The position numbers were made by a program, and so were the translations under genes. A DNA stretch of 64,000 bases from an uncultured Lachnospiraceae bacterium (GTDB taxonomy: Bacteria > Bacillota > Clostridia > Lachnospirales > Lachnospiraceae). A model generated the notes under the pieces. That model did no database searches, was not told the origin of the DNA, and was given only the letters and a program-made list of their open reading frames with translations. The stretch is taken from contig CANRFZ010000012.1 in NCBI GenBank assembly GCA_947630025.1, forward strand, positions 1 to 64,000, read 5' to 3'. Positions 25,063 through 34,279 of this stretch are shown here, piece by piece (position 1 is the first letter of the stretch; every line of letters begins with the position of its first letter).

Positions 25063-25382
25063 GCTGGTTTTCTTAAAATACGTTGCATTTTCCGCATTTA
25101 TTTTTAGCTGGCGGAACTATGCCAGAGATATACGAAATAACATTTGTTTACAAGCTATGCTGCATATGCTACGATATAGCAAAGCATATTTTCTACAAAA
25201 GGATGCCCTCGGCATCCCGTCGGAACTTTCTGTAAAGTCTAAAGAACCAGTCGCGGAAAATCCCTGCTTTGATCCAGACAACAGACGAGAAGCAGGGGAA
25301 CGCGGGGCGGCGCACAGACGCCCGCAGGGTAGCGGCATGGCGGAAACGTTCCGGCGCGTCCTTCTGCAAAAAGGAGGACGAA
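25063..25382. other. Gene-free stretch before the Rpn gene
   Basis: About 320 bases with no convincing gene. A small hairpin GGATGCC-CTC-GGCATCC lies at 25201-25217. ORFs across it in the track lack start signals and family features. Confidence 0.5.
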
Positions 25383-26312
25383 ATGAGGAAGACGGAAGAC
25401 AGACGTACCAAGACGAAGAAACCAAAGAATGGCGCGGCTGCGCCGGGAAAAGGCGGAGCGAACCGGAACTACAAGGACACGTTGTTCCGGCTGCTATTTA
25501 AGGACAGGGAGAGCCTGTTGTGCCTCTACAACGCCTTGAACGGCACATCCTATACCGATGCGGACGGACTGGAGATCACCACGCTGGAGAATGCGGTATA
25601 CATGACTTATAAGAATGACGTGTCCTTCGTGTTCAACTATGAGCTGATGTTGTATGAGCATCAGTCCACGGTGAACCCGAATATGCCGCTGCGAAACCTG
25701 ATGTATGTATCGGACGTGCTGGGCCGGTGGCTGGAGGGGCGCAACCTGTATGGGAGCAGGCCGGTGAAGATACCGGCGCCGCGGTTTGTGGTGTTTTATA
25801 ACGGCAGGGAAGATCTGCCGGACAGGAGCGTCCTGAGACTTTCGGACTCGTATGAAAGAGCGCAGGAACATCCCGAGCTGGAGCTGGTTGTGACGGTGTA
25901 TAATATCAACTGGGGGCATAACCGGGAGATTATGGACACGTGCGAACAACTGGCGGGATATGCAAGGTTCGTGGCAAAGGTGCGGGAGTATGGGGAGGAG
26001 ATGCCCCGGAAGGAAGCGGTCGGGAAGGCGGTAGAATACTGCATCGGCAACGGAATACTGGAGGATTTCATGAAGAAGCACAGGGCGGAGGCGATAGAGA
26101 TGTGGTATGATTTCGATGCGGAGAGATACCTGGCAGATGAGAAGAAGTGGTCTTATGAGCAGGGCGTCAAGCAGAAAACGTGCACCGTCATCAGAAATAT
26201 GCTTGCCCAAGGTATGTCGGATGAAGATATCCTTTCCTTGGTGGAGTGCACGCCTGACTTGATACGCCGGATACGGACGGAAACGGATGAAAATGCCGTG
26301 ACGGTGAAGTAG
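25383..26312 (+). CDS. Rpn-family recombination-promoting nuclease / putative transposase
   Basis: A 309-aa PD-(D/E)XK-like nuclease of the Rpn group. Family features: the YKDTLFRLLFKDRESLLCLYNAL start, FVFNYELMLYEHQST with the acidic and Glu-x-Gln core, LRNLMYVSDVL, and FVVFYNGREDLPD. The C-terminal EQGVKQKTCTVIRNMLAQGMSDEDIL tail is typical. It starts at ATG 25383 after AGGAGG. The first 30 residues are basic and disordered. Rpn proteins cut DNA and may aid gene exchange; some act in phage defence. A second, diverged member is at 33206. Confidence 0.85.
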   Translation: MRKTEDRRTKTKKPKNGAAAPGKGGANRNYKDTLFRLLFKDRESLLCLYNALNGTSYTDADGLEITTLENAVYMTYKNDVSFVFNYELMLYEHQSTVNPNMPLRNLMYVSDVLGRWLEGRNLYGSRPVKIPAPRFVVFYNGREDLPDRSVLRLSDSYERAQEHPELELVVTVYNINWGHNREIMDTCEQLAGYARFVAKVREYGEEMPRKEAVGKAVEYCIGNGILEDFMKKHRAEAIEMWYDFDAERYLADEKKWSYEQGVKQKTCTVIRNMLAQGMSDEDILSLVECTPDLIRRIRTETDENAVTVK

Positions 26313-26439
26313 TCGTAAAGGCCGGGTTTTGACGGCGGATTGTTTTTTTTTCAATACAATGCTTGCGTTTTGCGGGCCGGTATGTTATATATAATATCGG
26401 ATTGTATACATGAATTTTTGTATGTATGTAAATGCCATG

Positions 26440-26718
26440 AAGGAGACTCATCCTACGGAAAACGACAGGAATGCGGTGTCACCGACTGAGAGCGCCGCTC
26501 GCGGGAAATAGGAACGGGAACACTCCGGAGCAGATTATCCGAACCGCGCAGACAGAGGCTTGTGCGCTAGGATAATACGTCGCGCGCGTTAAGCGCTTAG
26601 AGAGGGCAGGGCGAAGCAAGCATCTTGTTGGAGATGCCGGCCTGTCAATGCGGGTGGTACCGCGGGTGAGTTAGATGATCCGTCCCGGAATGCAGTAAAT
26701 GCGTTCCGGGACTTTTTT
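26440..26718 (+). promoter_or_regulatory. T-box riboswitch leader of aspS-gatCAB
   Basis: The T-box core GGGTGGTACCGCG lies at about 26652-26664, followed by a strong terminator: GTCCCGGAA (26682-26690), TTCCGGGAC (26704-26712) and six T. The stem I region upstream contains the CACTCCGGAGCAG segment common in clostridial T-boxes. The 5' end is approximate. The specifier codon was not resolved; AAC (Asn) or GAC (Asp) are the expected options, since the downstream operon makes Asp- and Asn-tRNA. Confidence 0.88.
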
Positions 26719-26753
26719 GCGCGTATCAGCAGAGCCGAAACGCATGACGAATA

Positions 26754-27090
26754 AGCGGCGGGCGGAGCCCGGCAGCGCATTTGTTATGCGTCTCGGCGAG
26801 CAACGCGAACGAGCGATGCAGGGCATCGCGAGTCTGCTGATACGCGCAAGTGGGGAAGCAGAGCGGGAATGCCAGACGGAGAAGCGGCGGGCAAAGCCCG
26901 GCAGCGCATTTGTTATGCGTCTCGGCGAGCAACGCGAACGAGCGATGCAGGGCATCGCGAGTCTGCTGATACGCGCAAGCGGGTAAGCAGAGCAGGAATG
27001 CCAGACGAATAAGCGGCGGGCAAAGCCCGGCGGCGCATTCATCATAAAATATGTCTCTGCTGATACGCGCAAGCAGAGCAAAACAGGAGG
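26754..27090. repeat. 129-bp tandem repeats between the T-box and aspS
   Basis: Two nearly identical 129-bp units (26754-26882 and 26883-27011) and a third, shortened one (27012 to about 27090). Each contains CGATGCAGGGCATCG and ends with TCTGCTGATACGCGC. The reverse of the latter, GCGCGTATCAGCAGA, lies just before the array at 26719. The track ORFs on both strands here come only from the repeat. Confidence 0.9.
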
Positions 27091-27097
27091 AAATCAT

Positions 27098-28849
27098 ATG
27101 ACTGCAAAAAACATTTACAGAGACGTCACACTGCAGGAAATCGGCGAAAAGGATATCGGCAGAGAGATCCGCGTGGCGGGCTGGGTGGAGAATATCAGAG
27201 ATCACGGAGGCGTTTCGTTTGTGGATCTGCGCGATATGTACGGCGTCCTGCAGATCGTCATGCGCGACACATCGCTGCTGGACGGTTTATCCCGTGAGAT
27301 GAGCATCTCCGTGGAGGGGCTGGTAGAGCACCGGGACGAGGAGACCTACAACCCCCGAATCCCCACGGGCACCATCGAGCTGGAGGCGCATCAGGTAGAT
27401 GTCCTTGGCCGTGTATACAGGCCGCTGCCGTTTGAAATTATGACTTCTAAGGAGACGCGGGAGGATGTGCGGCTGAAATACCGCTATCTGGATCTGCGCA
27501 ACCAGAAAGTAAAGGACAACATCATTTTCCGCGCGCAGGTGATCGCCTTCCTGCGGCAGAAGATGACGGAGATGGGGTTCTTGGAGATCCAGACGCCGAT
27601 CCTGTGCGCATCTTCCCCGGAAGGCGCCAGAGATTACATTGTGCCGTCCCGCAAATACAAGGGCAAGTTTTATGCGCTGCCGCAGGCGCCGCAGCAGTAC
27701 AAACAACTCTTGATGGTGTCCGGTTTTGACAAGTATTTTCAGATCGCGCCCTGCTTCCGCGACGAGGACGCCAGAGCCGACCGCTCGCCTGGCGAGTTCT
27801 ATCAGCTGGACTTCGAGATGAGCTTCGCCACGCAGGAGGATGTGTTCCGGGTGGGTGAGGAGGTATTGTCCGCCACTTTTGAAAAATTTGCGCCGGAGGG
27901 CTTCGAGGTGACGAAAGCGCCCTATCCGGTGATCAGCTATAAGCAGGCGATGCTGGAGTTCGGCTCCGACAAGCCGGATCTGCGCAATCCGCTGCGCATC
28001 ATCGACCTGACGGAATTTTTCCAGCAGTGCACGTTTAAGCCGTTCCACGGCAGGACGGTGCGAGCCATCCGGGTGCACGCCGAGATGTCCAAAGGGTTTC
28101 ACGAGAAGCTGCTGAAATTTGCTACCGATATGGGAATGGGCGGTCTGGGCTATCTGGAGGTGGAACCGGATTTAAGCTACAGAGGCCCCATTGATAAGTT
28201 TATCCCGGAGGAAAAGAAGAAGGAGCTGGCAGAGCTGGCAGGCTTGGGCGCAGGCGACACGATCTTTTTTATCGCGGATAAGGAGGAGCGCGCGGCGTAC
28301 TACGCGGGACAGATCCGCAGCGAACTGGGCGAGAGGCTTGGGCTCACCGAAAAGAACGCCTACCGTTTCTGCTATGTCAATGATTTTCCGATGTATGAGC
28401 TGGACCCCGACACGAAACAGATCAGCTTCACCCACAATCCTTTTTCCATGCCGCAGGGCGGGCTGGAGGCGCTCAGGACGCAGAATCCGCTGGAAGTGCT
28501 GGCGTACCAGTACGATATTGTGTGCAACGGCGTGGAGCTGTCCTCCGGCGCGGTGAGAAACCACGACATGGATATTATGGTGGAAGCCTTCCGGATCGCG
28601 GGCTACGACGAGGAGACGCTGCAAAAGAAATTCGGCGCCCTCTATAGCGCGTTTCAGTTCGGCGCACCGCCCCATGCGGGGATGGCGCCCGGCGTGGATC
28701 GCATGATTATGCTGCTGAAAAACGAAGAAAATATCAGAGAGGTCATCGCTTTCCCGATGAGCGGCTCGGCGCAGGATCTGATGTGCGGCGCGCCCGGCGA
28801 TGTGACGGAGCAGCAGCTTCGGGAAGTGCATATTAAGATCAGGGCGTAG
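27098..28849 (+). CDS. aspS: Aspartyl-tRNA synthetase
   Basis: A 583-aa class II synthetase of the long bacterial type: N-terminal OB-fold ([22 protein letters not shown]), motif 2 [19 protein letters not shown], a large GAD insertion domain, and motif 3 [13 protein letters not shown]. The strong AGGAGG site lies 8 bases before the ATG. Followed by gatC, gatA and gatB, so it is probably the non-discriminating kind that also makes Asp-tRNA(Asn) for amidation. The transcript passes through a T-box. Confidence 0.96.
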   Translation: MTAKNIYRDVTLQEIGEKDIGREIRVAGWVENIRDHGGVSFVDLRDMYGVLQIVMRDTSLLDGLSREMSISVEGLVEHRDEETYNPRIPTGTIELEAHQVDVLGRVYRPLPFEIMTSKETREDVRLKYRYLDLRNQKVKDNIIFRAQVIAFLRQKMTEMGFLEIQTPILCASSPEGARDYIVPSRKYKGKFYALPQAPQQYKQLLMVSGFDKYFQIAPCFRDEDARADRSPGEFYQLDFEMSFATQEDVFRVGEEVLSATFEKFAPEGFEVTKAPYPVISYKQAMLEFGSDKPDLRNPLRIIDLTEFFQQCTFKPFHGRTVRAIRVHAEMSKGFHEKLLKFATDMGMGGLGYLEVEPDLSYRGPIDKFIPEEKKKELAELAGLGAGDTIFFIADKEERAAYYAGQIRSELGERLGLTEKNAYRFCYVNDFPMYELDPDTKQISFTHNPFSMPQGGLEALRTQNPLEVLAYQYDIVCNGVELSSGAVRNHDMDIMVEAFRIAGYDEETLQKKFGALYSAFQFGAPPHAGMAPGVDRMIMLLKNEENIREVIAFPMSGSAQDLMCGAPGDVTEQQLREVHIKIRA

Positions 28850-28877
28850 GCGGCAGCCGTGCCGGAACGGAGGAAAT

Positions 28878-29171
28878 ATGGCGAATATCATAAGCGACGA
28901 GACGATTGCATACGTCGGCATTCTGGCGAAGCTGGAACTGTCCGGCGAGGAAAAAGAGCAGGCCAAGAGGGATATGGGCAGAATGCTCGACTATATCGAT
29001 AAGCTGGGCGAGCTGGACACATCCGGCGTGGAGCCGATGTCTCATGTTTTTCCGGTGCAGAACGTGTTCCGGGAGGATGTGGTGACCAACGGCGACACCC
29101 GAGAGGAACTGCTGCGGAACGCGCCGGAGCAGAAGGACGGTATGTTCATGGTGCCGAGGACGTTTGAGTAG
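28878..29171 (+). CDS. gatC: Asp-tRNA(Asn)/Glu-tRNA(Gln) amidotransferase subunit C
   Basis: A 97-aa GatC, the small subunit that ties GatA to GatB. The sequence [19 protein letters not shown] and the later [19 protein letters not shown] match the family. It lies 28 bp after aspS and before gatA, in the usual order. Confidence 0.95.
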   Translation: MANIISDETIAYVGILAKLELSGEEKEQAKRDMGRMLDYIDKLGELDTSGVEPMSHVFPVQNVFREDVVTNGDTREELLRNAPEQKDGMFMVPRTFE

Positions 29172-29286
29172 GAGACGGATTTTCCGGCGCTCATATGTTC
29201 AAGCAGGCTGCGGCTGCGCGCTGACTGCCGCGGGCCTGCGATTTTCGACAGGATGATGTAAAAGCAGCGCAGAAACGAGGAAAGAT

Positions 29287-30762
29287 ATGCGTATAACAGA
29301 TATGACGGCGGTGGAGCTGGCGGCGGCGATCCGGGCCGGTACGACCACTGCCGTGGAAGCGGCGGAAACGATGCTTGCGCGGATTCGGGAGCAGGAGGCG
29401 CTCTACCACTGCTATGTGACGGTGGACGAGAAAGGGGCGCTGGCGCAGGCGCGGGATGTGCAGGCGCAGATCGAGGCCGGTGAGCTGACGGGGCCGCTGG
29501 CGGGCGTGCCCGTGGCGGTAAAGGACAATCTCTGCACCAAAGGACTGCTCACCACCTGTTCGTCCAAAATTCTGTCCAATTTTGTTCCCGCTTATTCCGC
29601 CGAGGCGGTGGTAAATCTGCAGAAGGCGGGAGCGGTGATTCTGGGCAAGACCAATATGGATGAATTTGCCATGGGTTCCACCACGGAGACTTCCGCCTGC
29701 GGCGTGACGAAGAATCCCTGGAATACGGCTCACGTGCCCGGCGGTTCCTCCGGCGGCTCGGCGGCGGCGGTGGCGGCGGCGGAATGCGTCTGCGCGCTGG
29801 GTTCCGACACGGGCGGTTCCATCCGGCAGCCGGCGTCCTACTGCGGCGTGGTGGGAATGAAGCCCACCTACGGAACGGTTTCGCGGTACGGACTGATCGC
29901 CTACGGCTCGTCGTTAGATCAGATCGGCCCGCTGGCCAGAGACGTGACGGACTGCGCCGCTATGCTGGAAGTGATCGCCTCACATGACGAAAAAGATTCC
30001 ACTTCCGTGGAGCGGCAGGACACGGATTTTAGGACGGCGCTCATCGACGACGTACAGGGGATGCGAATCGGGATTCCCAACGACTATTTCGGCGACGGAC
30101 TGGACGGAGCGGTCGGGGCCGCCGTGCTGAAGGCGGCGGATACACTGGCGCAGAAAGGCGCGGTGGTGGAGCGTTTCGATCTCAGTCTGGTGGATTACGC
30201 GATCCCCGCCTACTATACGATCGCGTCGGCAGAGGCAAGCTCCAATCTGGAACGGTTCGACGGCATCAAATACGGCTACCGCACCGCCGAGTATGCGGGC
30301 CTCCACAATATGTATAAGAAATCCCGCTCCGAGGGATTCGGCGAGGAAGTAAAACGGCGCATTATGCTGGGCTCTTTCGTGCTCAGCTCCGGTTACTATG
30401 ACGCTTATTATCTGAAGGCGCTCCGCGTCAAGGCGCTGATCCGGCAGGCTTTTGACGAGGCGTTCTCGCGCTACGACGTGATACTGGGGCCGGTGGCGCC
30501 CACGACGGCGCCGCTTCTGGGCGAGAGTCTGGCTGATCCGATCAAGATGTATCTGGGCGATATCTATACGATTGCGGTGAATCTGGCGGGACTGCCGGGC
30601 ATCAGCGTGCCCTGCGGCACGGACGGAAACGGACTTCCCATCGGCCTGCAGTTGATCGGAGATTGTTTTCAGGAGAAAAAGCTGCTCCGGGCGGCATATG
30701 CCTACGAGCAGGCCAGAGGAAGATTTCCGCTGGCATCGGAAAAGGAGGGCGGAGCGATATGA
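29287..30762 (+). CDS. gatA: Asp-tRNA(Asn)/Glu-tRNA(Gln) amidotransferase subunit A
   Basis: A 491-aa amidase-signature enzyme that frees ammonia from glutamine. The Ser-cisSer-Lys triad is visible in PVAVKDNLC, PGGSSGGSAAAVAA and GSDTGGSIRQPAS. It overlaps gatB as ATGA. The 115-base gap to gatC contains no gene. Confidence 0.96.
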   Translation: MRITDMTAVELAAAIRAGTTTAVEAAETMLARIREQEALYHCYVTVDEKGALAQARDVQAQIEAGELTGPLAGVPVAVKDNLCTKGLLTTCSSKILSNFVPAYSAEAVVNLQKAGAVILGKTNMDEFAMGSTTETSACGVTKNPWNTAHVPGGSSGGSAAAVAAAECVCALGSDTGGSIRQPASYCGVVGMKPTYGTVSRYGLIAYGSSLDQIGPLARDVTDCAAMLEVIASHDEKDSTSVERQDTDFRTALIDDVQGMRIGIPNDYFGDGLDGAVGAAVLKAADTLAQKGAVVERFDLSLVDYAIPAYYTIASAEASSNLERFDGIKYGYRTAEYAGLHNMYKKSRSEGFGEEVKRRIMLGSFVLSSGYYDAYYLKALRVKALIRQAFDEAFSRYDVILGPVAPTTAPLLGESLADPIKMYLGDIYTIAVNLAGLPGISVPCGTDGNGLPIGLQLIGDCFQEKKLLRAAYAYEQARGRFPLASEKEGGAI

Positions 30763-32192
30763 GCAAGGAATATGAAACCGTCATCGGTCTGGAAGTGCAC
30801 GTGGAGCTGGCCACTAAGACCAAGATTTTCTGCGGCTGCTCCACGGCTTTCGGCGCGGCGCCGAATACCCAGACGTGCCCGGTCTGCACCGGGATGCCCG
30901 GCTCCCTGCCGGTGTTGAACAGACAGGTATTGGAGTACGCCATCGCGGTGGGACTGGCGACGGACTGTGACATCACCCGCTATGCGAAGTTTGACAGAAA
31001 AAATTATTTCTATCCCGACAACCCGCAGAATTATCAGATTTCCCAGCTCTATCTGCCCATCTGCCATGACGGTGGCGTGGAGATCACGACGCAGGAGGGC
31101 GGCGCCAAGACGGTGGGGATTCACGAGATCCATATGGAGGAGGACGCGGGCAAGCTGATCCATGACGAGTGGGAGGACTGCTCGCTGGTGGACTACAACC
31201 GCTCCGGCGTGCCGCTAATCGAGATCGTGTCGGAGCCGGATATGCGCAGCGCGGACGAGGTGATCGCCTATCTGGAAAAGCTGCGGCTGATCATACAATA
31301 TCTGGGCGCGTCCGACTGTAAGCTGCAGGAGGGTTCCATGCGCGCGGACGTGAACCTGTCGGTGCGGGAAAAGGGCGCGGACCGGCTCGGCACCAGAACC
31401 GAGATGAAAAACTTAAATTCCTTTAAAGCAATCACGCGGGCGATCGAGAACGAGACGGAGCGGCAGATCGATCTGCTGGCCTCCGGCGGACAGGTGGTGC
31501 AGGAGACGAGAAGATGGGACGACGCCAAAGGCGAATCCTACGCCATGCGCAGCAAAGAGGACGCGCAGGACTACCGCTATTTTCCCGATCCCGATCTGGT
31601 GCCCATCGTTGTCAGTGAGGAGATGCTGGCGCAGATCCGGGCGAAGCAGCCGGAGTTTCGGGATGAGAAGCGCAGACGTTACCGAGAAGAATATGGCATC
31701 CCCGACTACGATATCGAGATCATCACCGAATCCAAGCATATGGCGGATCTGTTCGAGGCCGCGGCGGATATCAGCGGACAGCCCAAGAAGGTGTCCAACT
31801 GGCTGATGGGCGAGACGCTCAGACTGCTGAAGGAAAAAGAGATGGACCCGCAGGACATCCGCTTCTCTCCGGAGCATCTGGCCGGGCTGATCGCCCTGAC
31901 CGACGCCAAAGCCATCAACAGCTCCGTGGCCAAGGAAGTGTTCGAGGCCATGTTTGACGAGGATATCGATCCGGAGCGCTATGTGGAGGAAAAGGGATTA
32001 AAGACCGTCAACGACGAGGGGGCGCTGCGCCGGGTGGTGGAGGAAGTCATCGCCGCCAACCCGCAGTCGGTGAACGATTACCGTAACGGCAAAGAGAAAG
32101 CCGTCGGATTTCTGGTCGGACAGACGATGAAAGCCATGAAAGGCAAGGCTGATCCGGCGGCGGTCAACCGGATGTTAAAGGAATTATTGTAA
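30759..32192 (+). CDS. gatB: Asp-tRNA(Asn)/Glu-tRNA(Gln) amidotransferase subunit B
   Basis: A 477-aa GatB, the kinase-like subunit that activates the misacylated tRNA. Visible: ETVIGLEVHVELATKTKIFC, CPVCTGMPGSLPVLN with zinc-binding cysteines, EDAGKLIHD, and a C-terminal YqeY-like helical domain ending NRMLKELL. Start ATG 30759 overlaps gatA; the upstream track start is in gatA. Its 3' end overlaps the convergent gene by nine bases. Confidence 0.96.
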   Translation: MSKEYETVIGLEVHVELATKTKIFCGCSTAFGAAPNTQTCPVCTGMPGSLPVLNRQVLEYAIAVGLATDCDITRYAKFDRKNYFYPDNPQNYQISQLYLPICHDGGVEITTQEGGAKTVGIHEIHMEEDAGKLIHDEWEDCSLVDYNRSGVPLIEIVSEPDMRSADEVIAYLEKLRLIIQYLGASDCKLQEGSMRADVNLSVREKGADRLGTRTEMKNLNSFKAITRAIENETERQIDLLASGGQVVQETRRWDDAKGESYAMRSKEDAQDYRYFPDPDLVPIVVSEEMLAQIRAKQPEFRDEKRRRYREEYGIPDYDIEIITESKHMADLFEAAADISGQPKKVSNWLMGETLRLLKEKEMDPQDIRFSPEHLAGLIALTDAKAINSSVAKEVFEAMFDEDIDPERYVEEKGLKTVNDEGALRRVVEEVIAANPQSVNDYRNGKEKAVGFLVGQTMKAMKGKADPAAVNRMLKELL

Positions 32193-33020
32193 ATGGATAA
32201 AGCTGAGGAACCGGAGCGCATACTCCGGTTCTGCGTATGTGATGGGGATGCCTAGGACGGCCTCGGACGGATAGCCCTGATACGTGACGCCGTTGTCCGC
32301 CAGATAGTCATAGTAACCGGCGTCGGCGATCAGATTGTCCCGCGTCACGATGATTCCCACCGCCACGGGCTTTTCCATCGTGGAGGGGTCCCGGTGGTCG
32401 ATCGTCAGCGATGCCGGGTCCGTCAGTTCCGCTTCCGTATGGAACGTGTCGTCGTCGCCCATATCGAAGCCGGCGGCGTCCGTGTAATAGAAGTAAGGGC
32501 TGTACTGCCGGATTTCTTCCTCGGACAGAATGGCCGTCAAGTCATGGAAATATTCGTTCTGCGCGTATTTTTCAAATGTTTCCGTGTCCGCCACGATCGT
32601 GTGCACGACGCCGATCTGCAGCATGGCCAGCATTTTTTCCTGATTGGACACGGCGTACTGGCTGCTCGTGTCGTCGGAGACGGAGATGGAGGTATCGAAT
32701 CCTACCAGATATTCGCCGGGGTCGATTCCGGCGTACTCCTGAAAGGACGCGGCCCATTCGTCCGCCGTCTCATAATTGGCCTCGGTCAACTGCGCGTTGA
32801 TCAGAGCCGCATAGAAGCCGTAGTCCTTGTTGGTGGCAAACTGATAGACAAACATGACGGCAAAGGCGATCACCACGGCGGCCACGATGACGTGCACCTT
32901 GTAATAATACCAGAAATACCCCAGCTTCTGCCGGGTGTTCATGGTGCTTAACGCCTGCCGCTGCTCGGCTTTCAGCTCCTCGTGCATTTGTTTTTCTACG
33001 GACATATCTTTTGATGACAT
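32184..33020 (-). CDS. Single-pass membrane protein of unknown function
   Basis: A 278-aa protein: a charged cytoplasmic start (MSSKDMSVEKQMHEELK), the motif NTRQKLGYFWYYYKVH before one membrane helix (about 43-65), and a roughly 210-residue outside domain rich in Y, D and T. The YFWYYYK motif recurs in clostridial proteins of unknown role. No enzyme motif is seen. Start 33020 follows AAAGAGGG. It is transcribed towards gatB and overlaps its end. Confidence 0.7.
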   Translation of the reverse strand: MSSKDMSVEKQMHEELKAEQRQALSTMNTRQKLGYFWYYYKVHVIVAAVVIAFAVMFVYQFATNKDYGFYAALINAQLTEANYETADEWAASFQEYAGIDPGEYLVGFDTSISVSDDTSSQYAVSNQEKMLAMLQIGVVHTIVADTETFEKYAQNEYFHDLTAILSEEEIRQYSPYFYYTDAAGFDMGDDDTFHTEAELTDPASLTIDHRDPSTMEKPVAVGIIVTRDNLIADAGYYDYLADNGVTYQGYPSEAVLGIPITYAEPEYALRFLSFIHLQ

Positions 33021-33113
33021 GACAGTCGCCCTCTTTCTCCTATCTACTATATAATTCCGGCGCCAAACTGTCAACTTTAACCGTGCGGCCTCCGGAATTT
33101 AATGCGAATTTTA

Positions 33114-33142
33114 TTGTAAAGGCAGACGTTTTTTTGTATAAT
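33114..33142 (+). promoter_or_regulatory. Sigma-A promoter for the second Rpn gene
   Basis: TTGTAA (33114-33119) and TATAAT (33137-33142) with a 17-bp spacer, about 65 bp before the ATG. Confidence 0.65.
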
Positions 33143-33205
33143 AGAAATACAGTAGAAGCAAGCTATATTGTATCTTCTGCCGAATTGCAATAGCGAGGTG
33201 GTAAA

Positions 33206-34048
33206 ATGGCACAAAACACACCGAAGCGTAAAATAAAAGATAGCGTGTTCACAAATTTATTTCAGGACAAAAAATATTTACTCCGACTGTATAAGGCACT
33301 TCACCCAGAGGACAGTAATGTAACGGAAGAAGATATAAAAGATGTTACTATCAAACACATACTGGTAGACGCAGACTATAATGACCTTGGATTTTCGGTT
33401 GGTGACAGACTTGTCATTTTGGTTGAAAGCCAGTCAACATGGACATTGAATATTATAATACGTGCGCTGATGTATCTGATACAGACCTACCACGATTTTT
33501 TCAAGCGTACTAAGCAAAATTTATATGGTTCTAAAAAAGTCAATATGCCAAAACCTGAACTGTATGTGATATTTACAGGTGAAAAGCAGAAAAATCCGCC
33601 CGACACCATATCGCTTTCAAAAGATTTTTTTGATGGTGAAAAGATAGCGGTAGACGCAGAGGTCAAAGTGCTTTATCAAGAGGACGAGGGCAACATAATC
33701 GGGCAGTATATTATTTTCTGCAAAGTGTATAATGAGCAGAGAAAGAAATACGGACAGACAAAGAAAGCAATAACGGAAACAATCCGTATCTGTAAAAACC
33801 GAAACGTGTTGAAAGAATATCTTGAAAGTAAAGAACAGGAGGTTGTAGACATTATGATGACGTTGTTTGATGATGAGCAGATTTTGGAAGCATATGCAGA
33901 AGACATTAAAAACAGTGAAGCGAGAAAAACGGCAGAAAAGCTGATTAGAAAAGGCAGAATGTCACTTGAAGAAATTGCGGAGTGTATTCCGGCATTGACA
34001 TTTAATGAATTAAAGGAGCTTGAAGCCGAGGTTATGCAGTTGGCATAA
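33206..34048 (+). CDS. Rpn-family nuclease / putative transposase (AT-rich)
   Basis: A 280-aa protein with the Rpn pattern: DSVFTNLFQDKKYLLRLYKAL at the start (split over two motifs), DRLVILVESQSTW with the core Glu and Gln, IIRALMYLIQTY, and PELYVIFTGE. The C-terminus has AEKLIRKGRMSLEEIAE. It is far more AT-rich than its neighbours and has its own promoter and terminator, so it looks recently acquired. It contains a TGACA palindrome. Sequence differs strongly from the Rpn gene at 25383, so the two are not a recent duplication. Confidence 0.85.
   Translation: MAQNTPKRKIKDSVFTNLFQDKKYLLRLYKALHPEDSNVTEEDIKDVTIKHILVDADYNDLGFSVGDRLVILVESQSTWTLNIIIRALMYLIQTYHDFFKRTKQNLYGSKKVNMPKPELYVIFTGEKQKNPPDTISLSKDFFDGEKIAVDAEVKVLYQEDEGNIIGQYIIFCKVYNEQRKKYGQTKKAITETIRICKNRNVLKEYLESKEQEVVDIMMTLFDDEQILEAYAEDIKNSEARKTAEKLIRKGRMSLEEIAECIPALTFNELKELEAEVMQLA
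33403..33416. repeat. TGACA-N4-TGTCA palindrome (8 of 10)
   Basis: TGACAGACTTGTCA inside the AT-rich Rpn gene, encoding DRLV. Confidence 0.75.
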
Positions 34049-34082
34049 TCAATATCGCAATTTCATATCAAAATAATAGCGT

Positions 34083-34125
34083 AAAGGCGCATGGAAACAG
34101 TAAAATGTAAGCCATGCGTCTTTTT
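34083..34125 (+). terminator. Intrinsic terminator after the Rpn gene
   Basis: AAGGCGCATGG pairs with CCATGCGTCTT across a 17-base A-rich loop, followed by TTTTT. Confidence 0.75.
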
Positions 34126-34143
34126 GCGTTCCAAAGGAGGAAC

Positions 34144-34188
34144 ATGAGCGACAACATTCAAACCAACACTGCCACTGCGGAAGGCTGA
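34144..34188 (+). other. 14-codon ORF with a strong ribosome binding site
   Basis: ATGAGCGACAAC... follows AAAGGAGGAAC and encodes MSDNIQTNTATAEG before a stop. It may be the cut-off start of a lost gene or a leader peptide for the large gene at 34280; nothing similar is recognised. Confidence 0.35.
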
Positions 34189-34279
34189 AACCAGATAGCT
34201 TAGGGAGAACGAAACCGCCCACTGTGGAAGAACGGAATCCTATTTGCATTTTAGCTATTGTTATTGTAAAATAGTACAT

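Noticed and set aside
26754-27090. CRISPR array
   Set aside because: Units are 129 bp, directly adjacent and nearly identical over their full length, with no unique spacers and no cas genes.
26671-27205. Overlapping ORFs on both strands at the 129-bp repeats
   Set aside because: They exist only because the repeat unit is a multiple of three (129 bp) and lacks stops; the sequence is non-coding leader.
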